NCBI RefSeq assembly: GCF_023159225.1 | Contig: NC_063169.1 | Location: 61,591,934 to 61,655,933 of the forward strand | Reading direction: 5' to 3' | Length of the DNA: 64,000 bases | Origin: Perognathus longimembris pacificus | Lineage: Eukaryota; Chordata; Mammalia; Rodentia; Heteromyidae | Shown: positions 53,634 through 64,000 of the stretch, piece by piece | Position numbering within the stretch: the stretch's first letter is position 1 | Layout of the letters: each line of letters opens with the position of its first letter | Notes under the pieces: generated by a model | Databases searched by the model: none | What the model was told of the DNA's origin: nothing | Seen by the model: the letters and a program-made list of their open reading frames with translations, nothing else | Program-made: the position numbers and the translations under genes

Positions 53634-53848
53634 GGGCTGGGGATATGGCCTAGTGGCAAGAGTGCTTGCCTCGTATACATGAGGCCCTGGGTTCGATTTC
53701 CCCAGCACCACGTATACAGAAAATGGCTAGAAGTGGTGCTGTGGCTCAAGTGGCAGAGTGCTAGCCTTGAGCAAGAAGAAGCCAGGGACAGTGCTCAGGC
53801 CCTGAGTCCAAGCCCCAGGACTGGCCAAAAAATAAAAATAAAAAAAAT
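53634..53848 (+). mobile_element. IDL-Geo SINE, apparently intact and young
   Basis: Full copy from ggggctggggatatggccta to gccccaggactggcc plus an A-rich tail. The perfect 14-bp repeat aaagtagagatgag flanks it (53620-53633 and 53849-53862). IDL A box at 53646-53656 and B box at 53691-53699; Geo A-box-like at 53742-53753 and B-box-like at 53806-53814. It serves well as a reference copy. Confidence 0.95.
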
Positions 53849-53862
53849 AAAGTAGAGATGAG

Positions 53863-54241
53863 GCAAACTCCTGTAAAACAATACTGTGGTTTAGAATTTA
53901 AGTCTACTTAAAAAACATACTTTGTGGAAATAAAATTTTCCTGTGTTCCTAAACCTAGACTGATACTGCTTTAGACTAATGCATGAGAGCCAGAAGTGAA
54001 AAATAAGAAAGAAGTGAAACTGATTAGGCAAGTAATACATTCGAAACCAGAAACTTAGAATACCTTGCAAGACAAAAAATAGGTTTCAAATTCGTAATTG
54101 GTTTTCATGGTTTTTTTTTTTTTACTCTTTCTTATAGTAAATATGGAGATGACTTAAAGTTACAAGTTTATTTTAGAACATTAGTTGCATTTGTTTTCCC
54201 TCCCTTCCCCTCCTCTCCCTTCCCCTCTCCCCCTCCTTTCC
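53863..54241. other. Intron 1, unique DNA
   Basis: Ends in a C/T-rich run (about 54,197-54,241) that is probably the decayed tail of the next minus-strand SINE. Confidence 0.5.
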
Positions 54242-54462
54242 CTGTACTGGAGATTGAACTCAGGGCCCTACACTCTCACTTGGCATTTTCTACTCAAGCC
54301 CTCTGCCACTTGAGCCACAGCTTCACTTCTGGATTTGTACTGGTTTCTTGGATATAAGAATCGCATGGCCTTTCCTGCCCAGGCTGGCTTTGAATCGTGA
54401 TGCTCAGATCTCAGCCTCTTAAAAAACTAGGATTTCAGGTGTGAGCCTCTGGTGTCAGCCTA
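54242..54462 (-). mobile_element. 7SL-Geo composite SINE
   Basis: gtactggagattgaactcag, ctctgccacttgagccacag, tgcccaggctggctttgaat, aggtgtgagcctctggtgtc. Confidence 0.82.
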
Positions 54463-55420
54463 CTTTTTCCTGCGCAGTAGAGAGAAGAAAGATGCAGAGG
54501 GTCTTTGCTGTTGAGGCACCAGCGGCAGTTACCAAACTCCCGACACACTCATGGTGCAGATGCTTTTAGTGGGAGGAAATGTTTTCTGCATAAGTCCACA
54601 CCTACCTCAACAAAAGAGAATATGAAGGGTAAGAGTGAGGTAAAGGTTGCAAGATTATCTTGAGTGTGGATTTTTTTTAAATGAAAATAACCCCCCTCCC
54701 CCCAGAAAGAACTGATTCCTAAATCTGTGAGTACTTTATCGATACACTCGAATTTGGGGAAAGTGGGTATCATCACTATTACCAAGACTATATACATTAT
54801 ATACCTAGCTTCCTACCTTTTTATTATTATTATTATTTATTTTTTAAGAGCCTGGAATTTGAGTGGATGAAGAGAAAAATCACAAAGTTGTTCATTGGTT
54901 CTATTTAGTTGGGCATGAAACCATGTTTTGTTTTGTTTTTCTTTTGAGGATGTCAGACAAGACCTGCTTTATTAAAGCTCACAAGTTTATTTATTTACTT
55001 ATTGCATTTCCTGGTGTTGAAATCATCACAGCATCTGCACGTGGTAATTAGGCGGACTCATTGCACATCTGGAAAGTGATTTGGGACATCATCAAGGCAG
55101 CTGTGCCACCCCACTCTAAATTATTACCTGCTGAGTGCCACAGGAGCAGTGCCCAAGTACCATATTGAAGGTGTGAAATACGGGCAGGCTGTGACCTGAC
55201 GTGAGTTGAATGGCCGCCTTTTCGCTCATGTGCCACAGATAGGTTTCTCAGGCCCCCACACTGGGGGAATTTGGAGTGATTTAAAGTGGGGAAGAGAATG
55301 AACTACACCAGTAGGTAAGGTAGAAAGAGCAGTAGATTGGCAACTCTATCACCAAAGAGGAGGTTTTGGCAATGTCCTTGGAAAACATGAGGAAAGAAGG
55401 GGAAAACTAGTTTTGATTTC
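54463..55420. other. Intron 1, unique DNA
   Basis: ATT-rich run near 54,822-54,845. No exon or repeat family recognised. Confidence 0.45.
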
Positions 55421-55662
55421 AGCTGGCAACCAGTGGCTCCGTCTCTAATCCTCACGACTCAGGAGGCTGAGATCGCTGAGACCGGAGGACTGCAGTTTGA
55501 AGACAGCCCGGGGAAGACAAACCAGAGAGACACTTATCTCCAATTAACCATCAAAATGCTGAAAGTGGAGCTGTGGCTCAAATGGTAGAATGTCAGGCTT
55601 GAGTGAAAACGCTTAGGGATAGCACTCAGGCCCCGAGTTCAAGCCCCACTACCAACACCCCT
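55421..55662 (+). mobile_element. 7SL-Geo composite SINE
   Basis: gctggcaaccagtggctccg, cgactcaggaggctgagatc, ctccaattaaccatcaaaat, gctgtggctcaaatggtaga, gagttcaagccccactacc. Confidence 0.83.
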
Positions 55663-56473
55663 CACTCCCTGCCACTTGATTTCAGTTTTTTTGTACTGGA
55701 CTCACGTCTTGTCATGTGGTGCCCGAATGGGAAAACTGGTTAGTTTTGAGGGGAGCCGGGGTTGGAGCTGGGGGGATCTGGCATGGACCATGCCCTCTGT
55801 CCATGTGGGGGAACAGGAGGGCCCGGTCTCCACTCCAGGACCCCCAGCAGCAGGAAGCGTGGTGGAGGCCACCCCTTCAACAAGCTGACTTGTGTTTGGT
55901 CTAAGATGGCAGGGTTGTTTGTCTCCCTCATAAATGGATGGGGATGGCCAAGTCAAGTCACTCAGAAGAGCTTAGAATGGAGCCCCAGTTGCTGTGGGAC
56001 CAGGGATGTGATGCACAAGACTGGGTTAGGTGCGGTGATTGTCAGTACTACCACCCACAAGCATGTGCTGATGGGCACGCGGGGTCTTCTCTAGCTTGTG
56101 GTAAGAAAGCCCGTGCTAAGTGCTCCCGTGGGCATGTCTGAGGAGAGACTTCTCTAGGTGACAGAGGCTGCTGCCTGCTGTCAGAGCTTAGTTTCTCCTG
56201 TCCTAGGAACTGCCAAGCACTTGCCAGGGTTCAGCAGGACAGCTAGCAACTCCTGCCCTTGCCTTCCAGGGCTGGTACTGTGCTCTGTTAGCCACAGCTG
56301 TCAGCTGTGGTCTGAACAGACTCCCCCTAAGAACATCCTCCCTTTCTCCTCAAAGCGCCCTGGGCCCTGCCTGCGCTTCTGGATGTGTGGGGCTGTTGGT
56401 TTCCTTTGGGCTTCCTTTACAGCAGAGCTGTCTCTGTGGCTGTCTCTGTGGTTCACTTTTTGTTTGTTTGTTT
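55663..56473. other. Intron 1, GC-richer unique DNA
   Basis: Several short frames overlap on both strands at 55,700-56,140. None has a known domain or splice sites in phase with SASH1. Confidence 0.45.
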
Positions 56474-56648
56474 TGGTGGGGCTTGAACTCAGGGCCGCCT
56501 GTTTCCAGCACACCTTCTAGCTTTTTGCTGTTCAGTTGGAGATACATCTCAAGGACATTTTCTGCCTGTACTGTCTTGGAACCAAGATCCTCAGATCTCA
56601 GTCTCCTGGGTAGCTAGGGTTATAAGCGTGAGACACCGGGCCCTAGCT
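56474..56648 (-). mobile_element. 7SL-Geo composite SINE with internal deletion
   Basis: ggtggggcttgaactcaggg, agctttttgctgttcagttg, gaaccaagatcctcagatct, gtagctagggttataagcgt. The Geo A-box region is lost. Confidence 0.8.
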
Positions 56649-56692
56649 CTCAATTCCTTTCTTTCTTCCCTTTTTCTTTTTCTTTTTTTTTT

Positions 56693-56900
56693 TTGGTCAG
56701 TCTTGGGGCTTGACCTTCCTAGACACTGTTTCTGAGCTTTTTTGCTCAAGGCTAGCGCTCTACCACTTTGAACCACAGCTTCGTTTCTGGTGATTCACTG
56801 GAGATAAGAATCTCAGGGACTTTCTTGCTTGGGCTGGTTTTGAGCCACAGCCCTCAGATCTCAGCCATCTGTGTAGGTAGGAGCTACCAGCACCTGGCTT
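56693..56900 (-). mobile_element. 7SL-Geo composite SINE
   Basis: ggtcagtcttggggcttgac, gctcaaggctagcgctctac, gattcactggagataagaat, taggagctaccagcacctgg. It is the second of two minus-strand copies only 44 bp apart. Confidence 0.82.
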
Positions 56901-57688
56901 CAACTCCTTTCCTGATGGTGCTGCGGCTGGGATCCTAGTTGAAGGAGGCTGAAAGCTGGGCTGATCCAGTTGGGGTTTGTTTTGTAGGGTGCGTGATGCA
57001 GGTGGCATGGATAACACTCAGTGCAGGGAGACTTGCTCAGGTGTGTTTAGCAAGGTCTTGGTGGTGGTGGCAGCCAGGGAAGATGGGGGCAGAAATGGGC
57101 ACACACCGGTTGGGAGGTCAGAGGTGCACATGGAGTCAGGGCCGCCTCAAGATCCTGACTTGATTATCATGCCATAGCCCTGGAACTCCACCTAAGATAT
57201 TCTGGTTCGCCTCCATCTCTCAAGAGCTCTGTTCCTTCTCGGAGGCAGTAGGGGGAGAGTTAGCAGGTGGATTGCCCTGCTCAGGTCCTTTAGTGTGTGC
57301 AGCTGACTCTCAGTTTGTGAATCCCTACTGGAAACATGGTGGAAAACATCTGGAAGGCCAGGGTATGCTCAGCCTCCCCTGCTGTGTGTGTCAAGTCTGT
57401 CTACTCAGAGAGGGACAAGGAGAACGAGACTGTGGCCCAGACATGCTCAAAGGCCTCCCAGCCTCGGGAGTCCTTCCTTCCCCGGCTCCAGGAGTAAGTC
57501 CTTTGAGCCACTTCCCTTGAAGGCAGAACCTGGTGAAAAAGAAGACTTTCCATTTCTGTTTCTCTTCTCTCTTAGTTCCCAGAATCAGAGAATGCACACA
57601 TCTTGACTATGCCTGAGGTTTTTGTTTTGTTTTCCACTTTAGCAGGAAGGCTTCTAGAGAAATCTTAACTCTCAATTCCACTTGCATC
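56901..57688. other. Intron 1, unique DNA
   Basis: GC-moderate sequence with small frames. No exon recognised. Confidence 0.45.
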
Positions 57689-57758
57689 CAAGGCTGCTTT
57701 GCCATGTTAGATGTATTGTTGTGCAAGGCTACTTTGCCATGTTAGATGTGTTCTTGTG
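57689..57758 (+). repeat. 35-bp tandem duplication
   Basis: Two units (57689-57723 and 57724-57758) share the order caaggct, ctttgccatgttagatgt and ttgtg with three differences. A third partial unit (gcaaggttga) follows. Confidence 0.9.
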
Positions 57759-57800
57759 GGCAAGGTTGATTTAGAACATGTGGATACCATTTGTCTGTGT

Positions 57801-58024
57801 GTGTGCCATTACTGGGGCTTGAACACACAGTCTCCTACTCTGGCTTAGCTTTTTCAGCTAAGAGCTGGTGCTTTTCCACTTGAACCGTACCTCCATTTGT
57901 GGTTTTTGCTGAGTAGTTGGAGATGAGAGTCTCAGATATGTCTCAGCTGCCTTCAAACCACAGTCCTCGATCTCAGCCTCCTGAGTTGCTGGGATTACAG
58001 GCGTGAGCCACTGGTATCCGGCTT
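57801..58024 (-). mobile_element. 7SL-Geo composite SINE
   Basis: attactggggcttgaacaca, cttttccacttgaaccgtac, gctgagtagttggagatgag, gctgggattacaggcgtgag. Confidence 0.83.
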
Positions 58025-58692
58025 GGATATGACTTGTGGACTGCAAGTTGCATTTCCCCAGTTGTCTTGGTAAAGTCACTTTTTTTTTAATGCCACAGGT
58101 TGGAAGGTAAAGTGGGCCGAAGAGAGAGGTGTCCTAACAGCAGAAGTGACAGAACACACATGCGCACGTTTCTGTCAGCCTCTATGTGTTCAGACATGGA
58201 CTGAGGGTATAAATCCTTGTCATCACTTGGAGAGAACGATGGTACAAACACAGTCTTGTAGTGAATGCTGGGAGCTAAATAGAGTTGCACGCGTGCAGTT
58301 GTACCAGGCTGCCCCTATGATTCACGCAGGCAGACCTGTCTGTGCTCAGTGCTTGGTGGGCGCCATCATTATTTCAGTGCCACCTCCAGGTTGAGAAATG
58401 AGCACATGGCCATTCATCAGGGAATGGCAGCAGAGCCGGAGACTCAGAGCCACTGCCTGGGCGCTCGCTCCTGTCAAGAGACAGATGCCATGTTTACTTA
58501 TTATTTAGGTGAACTTGTAACATGTGCTCTTGCCCTTGTACTTGGAATAATGAATGAATAATAAGTCTGTTGAATGTGATGAATATTAATGAGGATAGGC
58601 ACGCTAATGACTGGATTTTCAACTTTCTGAGGGTTTCATGGGACGATATGTCCTATACTCAGATGCACTTTTTCCATGGAGTGTGAGACATA

Positions 58693-58735
58693 CACACACT
58701 CTCTATCTCTCTGTCTCTCTCTCTCCCTCCCCCTT
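58693..58735 (+). repeat. (CT)n / C-rich simple repeat
   Basis: CA then CTCTCT and CCCTCC units just before the next SINE. Confidence 0.8.
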
Positions 58736-58754
58736 TCCGTCTTTTCTTCACCCC

Positions 58755-58973
58755 CTCTCCCATGCTGGCTCGATTTCAGGGCCTAGCCCCGTGTCCCGTA
58801 GCTGTTTTTTGCTCAAGGTTGGTGCTCTGCCACTTGAGCCATACCTCCTTTTCTGTCTTTTTTTGCTGATTAATTGGAAATAAGAGTCTCATGGGCTTTC
58901 CTGCTCAGGCTGGCCTCGAACCGAGAGCCTCAGATCTCTGCCTCCTGGAGCTCCAGCACCACCAGCACCCGAT
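58755..58973 (-). mobile_element. 7SL-Geo composite SINE
   Basis: gctcaaggttggtgctctgc, ttgagccatacctccttttc, gattaattggaaataagagt, gctcaggctggcctcgaacc. It is the last SINE before exon 2, about 420 bp upstream. Confidence 0.8.
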
Positions 58974-59359
58974 GGGTTCTGGGAGGTTTAGCCATGGTCA
59001 CACTGAGCACCAGGGACCCTGTCATGGCCCCTGTGCTTACCTGGCTTCTCTCTCCACCCCTCGAGGCAGGCAAAGAGGAGGACTGGTGAACATGGCCGGC
59101 CTAGTTAGCAATTTGGCTTTGTTGCTTGTTAGCCTGCATGCTGGGAGCAGTCTGTCCTCTTCTGGGAACTACTGTGCCATGGGCACAGCGAGGAAAGGAA
59201 TAGGTCCCGTCTCACAGAGCTGTGCTGAGGACTCCATCTTACAAGGAAAACAACCTGGCCATCCCAGCCAGCTTAGCCAACACCACCAGCCATTCGCCCC
59301 ATCAATGCTGTCCACGGTGAGTTTGATCACGCTTGGCCCGTCAGGGTGGACCGGCTTAA

Positions 59360-59533
<174 letters not shown>

Positions 59534-59661
59534 TAGGGCGGGGTGCTGGCTGCCCCGGGCCTGGTACTCCTCTGCGGGCCCCTGGTCCAGCTGCCCCCTG
59601 GTCCCTCTGCCGGCCCAGCCATGCCTGAGCACTGACCACAGGCTGCTGCGCTCTAGGTGGC

Positions 59662-59692
59662 AAAAACAAACAAACAAACAAACAAACAAAAA
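59662..59692 (+). repeat. (CAAA)n microsatellite
   Basis: About six ACAA units, 138 bp after the exon 2 donor. Confidence 0.9.
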
Positions 59693-59787
59693 TCAGATCC
59701 TCAGGAGGAACAGCCCTGGTTTTCTTCAGGTGTTAAGCTGAATAGGTGTTGGACGGGACAATATGGCTGAATCTTGGCTACAGTTTG

Positions 59788-59995
59788 TAAGCCAGGCACT
59801 GGAGACTCAGGTCTATACTACTAGATACTCAGGAGGCTGAGACTTAAAGATAAAAGTTCAGAGACAGCCCAGGCGGAAAACTCGGTGAGGCTCTTATCTC
59901 CAGTTAACTGGCAAGAAGCTGGAAGTCACACTGTGGCTCAAGGGGTAAAATAGCAGCCTTGAACACAATAGCCAGGCACTAGAGACCCTGACTGA
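59788..59995 (+). mobile_element. 7SL-Geo composite SINE
   Basis: taagccaggcactggagact, actcaggaggctgagactta, ctccagttaactggcaagaa, cactgtggctcaaggggtaa. The 3' part is altered and repeats ccaggcactagagaccctga. Confidence 0.78.
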
Positions 59996-60198
59996 CTGAA
60001 ATGGTATACACGCGCTCGTGTGCATGATGTTTTTACTGTTGGGCAGAGAGCACCATAGTGACTAACAAAAAGGATAATTCCTTTTGTCATTTTTCTCTTC
60101 TGGTTTTTGGGGGAAAAAATAATAAAGAAGCAGAAAAGTACTCCTAACCTCTGACCTAACAACACATACATGAGTTTTAAGGTGTCTGTGGACATTTT

Positions 60199-60414
60199 TT
60201 ATTTTTTTTTGCTTTGTTTTTGTTGCCAGTCCTGGGGTATGGACTCAGGGCTTGAGCACTGTCCTTGGCTTCTTTTTGCTCAAGGCTAGCACTCTACCAC
60301 TTGAGCCACAGTGCCACTTCCGGCTTTTTTCTAGATATGTGGTGCTGAGGAATTGAACCCAGGGCTTCATGTATATGAGGCGAGCACTTTACCACTAGGC
60401 CATATTCCCAGCCA
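60199..60414 (-). mobile_element. IDL-Geo SINE with perfect target-site duplication
   Basis: gccagtcctggggtatggac, ccacttgagccacagtgcca, gctgaggaattgaacccagg, ctaggccatattcccagcc. The 14-bp repeat tctgtggacatttt lies at 60185-60198 and 60415-60428. Confidence 0.93.
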
Positions 60415-60909
60415 TCTGTGGACATTTTCAATCTGCATCGAGTCTTCCTGTAGTGAAAAAGTCACTTAATGTTTGTACCCTTTATCTCAGTTCTTCCCTG
60501 TCATCCAGATCTCATTGTAGTTCACCCTCTTCTTCTCTCTCACCTGGGGACGCTGAAATACATTTGGCTGCTTGGTGAAGGCGTTTATGTTTGTGAGTAG
60601 TAGCGCCTTTGAACTTGTGTGTGGCAAATAGCAAATAAAGTAGTTTAGGATCACTGTGCATTGGTTTCTCATTTACATTTGCCATGAAACACCTGACCTG
60701 AACATCACAGTTCACAGTGTAAGCTTGCTACACATTCAGTTCATTTTAGTTCCGTCCTACCCACGGTGTCATTGCGTGTTCCTGCCAGAGGACCTGCTCC
60801 ACCCAGAGAGAGCCGAAGAGTAAGCTGAACCCCGCCCCCCACCACACACACAGGGCCTCATCCCAACAGCTCCTTTGGCATCTTTTGGCCTTCATATTTT
60901 TATTTTATT

Positions 60910-61118
60910 ATTGTTATTTTTGTTTTTTTGCCAGTCCTGGGGCTTGAACTCACAACCTGAGCATTGCCCCTGGCTTCTTTTGCTCAAGGCTAGCACTCTA
61001 CCACTTGAGACAAAGCACCACCTCCAGCTTTTTGTATGTGTGTGGTACAGAGGAATTGAACCCAGGGCTTCATGCATGGAAGGCAAGCACTCTACTACTA
61101 AGCCACATTCCCAGCCCC
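60910..61118 (-). mobile_element. IDL-Geo SINE
   Basis: gccagtcctggggcttgaac, ctaccacttgagacaaagca, cagaggaattgaacccaggg, actaagccacattcccagcc. Followed within 10 bp by a B1. Confidence 0.9.
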
Positions 61119-61125
61119 TATTCCT

Positions 61126-61232
61126 ATTGTTTTTGAGACAGAGTCTTACTATGTAGCCTAGGCTGGTCTTGAAATATTCTACTTCAGCTTTACAAGTCCT
61201 GGGATTCCAGGTGTGAACTACAATGCCCAGAC
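61126..61232 (-). mobile_element. B1 SINE
   Basis: tttttgagacagagtcttac, tatgtagcctaggctggtct, ctgggattccaggtgtgaac. Typical minus-strand B1. Confidence 0.85.
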
Positions 61233-61402
61233 TTACTTGCCTATTTTTAATTTTTTTTTACAAAATTGACTTAGGATGGGAACAGAAAAAAACAAGAATT
61301 AAACAACTCATTTTAAATTAAGAATAGGTAATTTGTATTAATAATTTTCCATGTTGTATAAAGGGCTTCCTTATCTAGAAGGTAACCAACAGGAAATTGT
61401 GT

Positions 61403-61905
61403 ACCGTTTATAAACATATATATTTCTATATATCTATACATCTATACATATATATATCTATATATAGATATATATATCTATACATCTATATTTCATGTAT
61501 ATTCATATATATTCACATATATCCTATACTCTATATAATTGTATATGTGTAGTATTTAATATATACATACATGTGTATATTATATATTTAAATATTTATT
61601 ATATAATATATTGTATCTATGTGAGAATTATATATGAGTATATATTCACTCATATTAGATAGCTACATAAATATATATCAATATCAATATGTGTGTACAT
61701 ATCTATTGATATACACACATATATACACATAGATATATACATAAATAGATACATATACATGTAGATATACATACCTGTACATATGTATATCTATAGACAT
61801 ACGTGTATATCTGTGTACAGATATCTATATGTATATATATATATTTCTGTGTATATACTATATTTATATACCTAGATATATGATATCTATCTACCTATAC
61901 TCTTA
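61403..61905. repeat. AT-rich simple-sequence tract
   Basis: About 500 bp of tata, atct and acat units in changing order (for example atatatagatatatatatct). Many self-complementary TA stretches could form cruciforms. Likely several merged microsatellites. Confidence 0.93.
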
Positions 61906-62004
61906 CGTGATCGTCATTTGTTTCTATCCAAGGATGCACATAGAGCTCTCAAAGTGAACGTGGTTTATTCCCACCCAAGGATGCTTGTAGAATGCTTGAG
62001 CACT

Positions 62005-62250
62005 AGCCAGGCACAGGTGGCTCATGCCTATAATCTTAGCTACTCAGAAGGCTGAGATCAGAGGATTGTGGTTTGAAGCCACTCTGGGAAGAAAGGTCCC
62101 ATAGACTTTTATCTCCAATTAACCACTCAAAAACCACCAGTGGAGCTGTGGTTCAAAGTGACAGAGCACTAGCCTCAAGCAAAAGAGCTCAGGGACAGCA
62201 CCTAGGGGCCTTGAATTCAAGTTCCATAACCTACCAAAAAAAAATACCCA
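62005..62250 (+). mobile_element. 7SL-Geo composite SINE
   Basis: agccaggcacaggtggctca, gctactcagaaggctgagat, ctccaattaaccactcaaaa, gctgtggttcaaagtgacag, then an A-rich tail. Confidence 0.85.
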
Positions 62251-63462
62251 CAAACCCAGGGAATTCTAGAGCACATTATTTATTTCCTTAAACTCAGCCT
62301 AAGTAGAGTCCTTGGGTCACGAGCAACCTCACATCATGACTGGCTAGTATTAGTTCACTGATTCAATAGTGTGCAGAGCTGGCATTAGCCTAATCAAGAA
62401 GTATCCATTGGGGGTAGAGAGCCCTTGTCCCGGCAGCCTAACACTGTGGCCCATGCAGGCACGTGGACTGTTGACTCTGTCCTATGTGAATGCAGTTACT
62501 TCTCTCTAAGAAAGTAACCTTATGTCTCATAGGATACTTTGTCTCTGCTAAAATAATTAGGCTTCCCTGTTGGAGCATAGCTGATGAAAACAAACCTGTC
62601 AGTAATAATGCTATACAACAGCAAGTTGAAGATTGCACTTGGTTTTTAATTTATATTGCCTTTTGCGGTACTGGGGATCTAACCTAGAACCTCCATGCCT
62701 GCTAGGCATGCACTCCACCACCTAGTGCTTACTCATCCCCACGCTGACCTGGAGTGACAGCTCCATGTGAACTCTGTGGTCTCCCTGGAGAGTTTTCACC
62801 TTATGAGAACATGATGGTCGAGAATTGGCCGATGATTGCTGATAACCAGATATGCGCCCCCAAATTCTAGCTGGCCTATGATTTGGGGTTCCCGTAGTAT
62901 TCAGGAATCCTGAGAGGCAGCTCCTGGGTGGGAAGGGAAGATTGCCTGTTGGAGGGCAAAGAGCCTTCTTGCCATTTAGACAGATGGGCCTAATTTAGTG
63001 TGCTCCGTTCCAGAGACACCAAAGACAGTCTGGGGAGAAAAAAGCCACCAGAAAACCAATGCATTGCGTGAGCTTAATTAGTTTCCATCAAAGGTGTAAG
63101 AACTTGGTGGTGGGTAAAATTGATGGGAGCTATTTGCAACCAGGCTGGGAAGCATGACTGTTCATTCTTTAAATTGTATCTAGTTAGAGAAGTAAGAAGC
63201 CAGATTGGGGCATTCAGATAATCTTTCTATGGAACTCCAGGCAAGTAAGAGCAGTGTGTAGGGATTTGGGAACCAGTAGAGCTTAGGCTAGATCTTAGGC
63301 TCAGGAGTCTTTGCAAGGGATGTTAGATTGGTTTAAAGTGATATATCTTTTAGCCACACTAGCATCTTACTCCAAGTTCCCTTTCTCTTTTAGTAGGTAA
63401 TTCACCGTGGAAGGAATTCCTGATGACAACCCATTTCATTGCGAGGCTGTAACTTTTTTTCA
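62251..63462. other. Intron 2, mostly unique DNA
   Basis: Contains one decayed tRNA-like SINE (62,665-62,735). No exon recognised. Confidence 0.45.
62665..62735 (-). mobile_element. tRNA-derived (ID/B2-like) SINE fragment
   Basis: gtactggggatctaacctag, ctgctaggcatgcactccac and cacctagtgct give a minus-strand ID pattern. Confidence 0.6.
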
Positions 63463-63690
63463 ATGTGTGCCAGTAGTTGGGCTTGAACTCAGAGCCTGTG
63501 CACTGTCCTTTAGCTGTAGCCCTCAAGGTTGGTACTCTACCATTTGAGCCATGGCTCTACTTCTGGATTTTTGTGGTTAATTGGAAATAAGATTTTCTTA
63601 GCCTTTTCGGCTTGGGCTGGCTTTGAACTGTGTTCCTCAGATCTCAGTCTCCTGAGTAGTTAGGATTACAGGTATGAGCCATGCCTGACT
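63463..63690 (-). mobile_element. 7SL-Geo composite SINE
   Basis: cagtagttgggcttgaactc, tactctaccatttgagccat, gtggttaattggaaataaga, gctggctttgaactgtgttc. Confidence 0.83.
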
Positions 63691-64000
63691 AATGCTGTCA
63701 CTTTTAGTCCCTAAAAACTTTTACTCCCTGTCAGTGCATGTACATTGTAGGTGTATTTCTAGACTTTAAACTCTGCCTTTAGACAAGTACACAAACAGTC
63801 TGCCTGCTCGCCTCGTAGAACAGCCTCGATCTACAGAGCTGGAACTTCGCACCTCTTTCTGTGTTTCTAAGCAGCCCAGGGGAAGTGGAATGCAGGGCTT
63901 CCAGGAGCAACCCAGACAAAGCACAAAGAGACATCCTACTCTATTGGGCGATGAAGGTGATCTGGAGGGAGAATTGTAGCATGGTGAATTTTACATGATT
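63691..64000. other. Intron 2, unique DNA to the window edge
   Basis: Nothing recognised. Confidence 0.45.

Overview
The window is mammalian nuclear DNA, almost certainly from a geomyoid rodent (kangaroo rat, pocket mouse or pocket gopher group). The clearest sign is more than a dozen copies of the dimeric IDL-Geo SINE, which as I recall is described as restricted to Geomyoidea. It is accompanied by more than 45 copies of an older composite SINE made of a 7SL/B1-like head and the same Geo tail (called 7SL-Geo here; the name is mine), by B1, B1-dID and ID relics, two MaLR-type LTRs, and long (GT)n, (TTCC)n and (GGGA)n tracts. Nothing looks bacterial or viral apart from the ancient LTRs.

Layout. 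Positions 1 to about 20,800 are intergenic: SINEs, two minus-strand MaLR LTRs (about 2,795-3,136 and 13,585-13,950), polypurine/polypyrimidine tracts and unique DNA, with no supportable exon. A CpG island covers about 20,810-21,900 and holds the promoter, 5' leader and first coding exon of SASH1 (ATG 21,731, donor after 21,841). Intron 1 runs 21,842-59,395 (37,554 bp). The second coding exon is 59,396-59,524. Intron 2 begins at 59,525 and runs off the window; it contains a 500-bp AT-rich simple-sequence tract at about 61,400-61,905.

The two exons are in phase 0 and together encode the first 80 residues of SASH1, a SAM- and SH3-domain signalling scaffold. The SLY, SH3 and SAM domains must lie on exons beyond the right edge. 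No other protein-coding gene is supported: the remaining open frames are short, come from simple repeats or SINEs, or shadow the CpG island.

The most interesting signals lie in the repeats and in noncoding control DNA. (1) The Geo monomer carries good matches to tRNA-type Pol III A and B boxes and aligns with an ID/tRNA-Ala monomer containing an extra stretch of about 19 nt, so IDL-Geo may be a true tRNA-derived dimer. (2) Nested insertions give a relative age order B1-dID, then 7SL-Geo, then IDL-Geo. (3) In intron 1 the old and young families have opposite strand biases. (4) One nested SINE has undergone a tandem duplication whose two copies grew different tetranucleotide repeats. (5) An AP-1 site, a perfect CRE and a TATA-like box lie within 150 bp at 37.55-37.69 kb inside intron 1. 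(6) A stop-start uORF pair in the 5' CpG island opens a 259-codon frame overlapping the SASH1 start codon. I did not find a previously undescribed multi-gene system.
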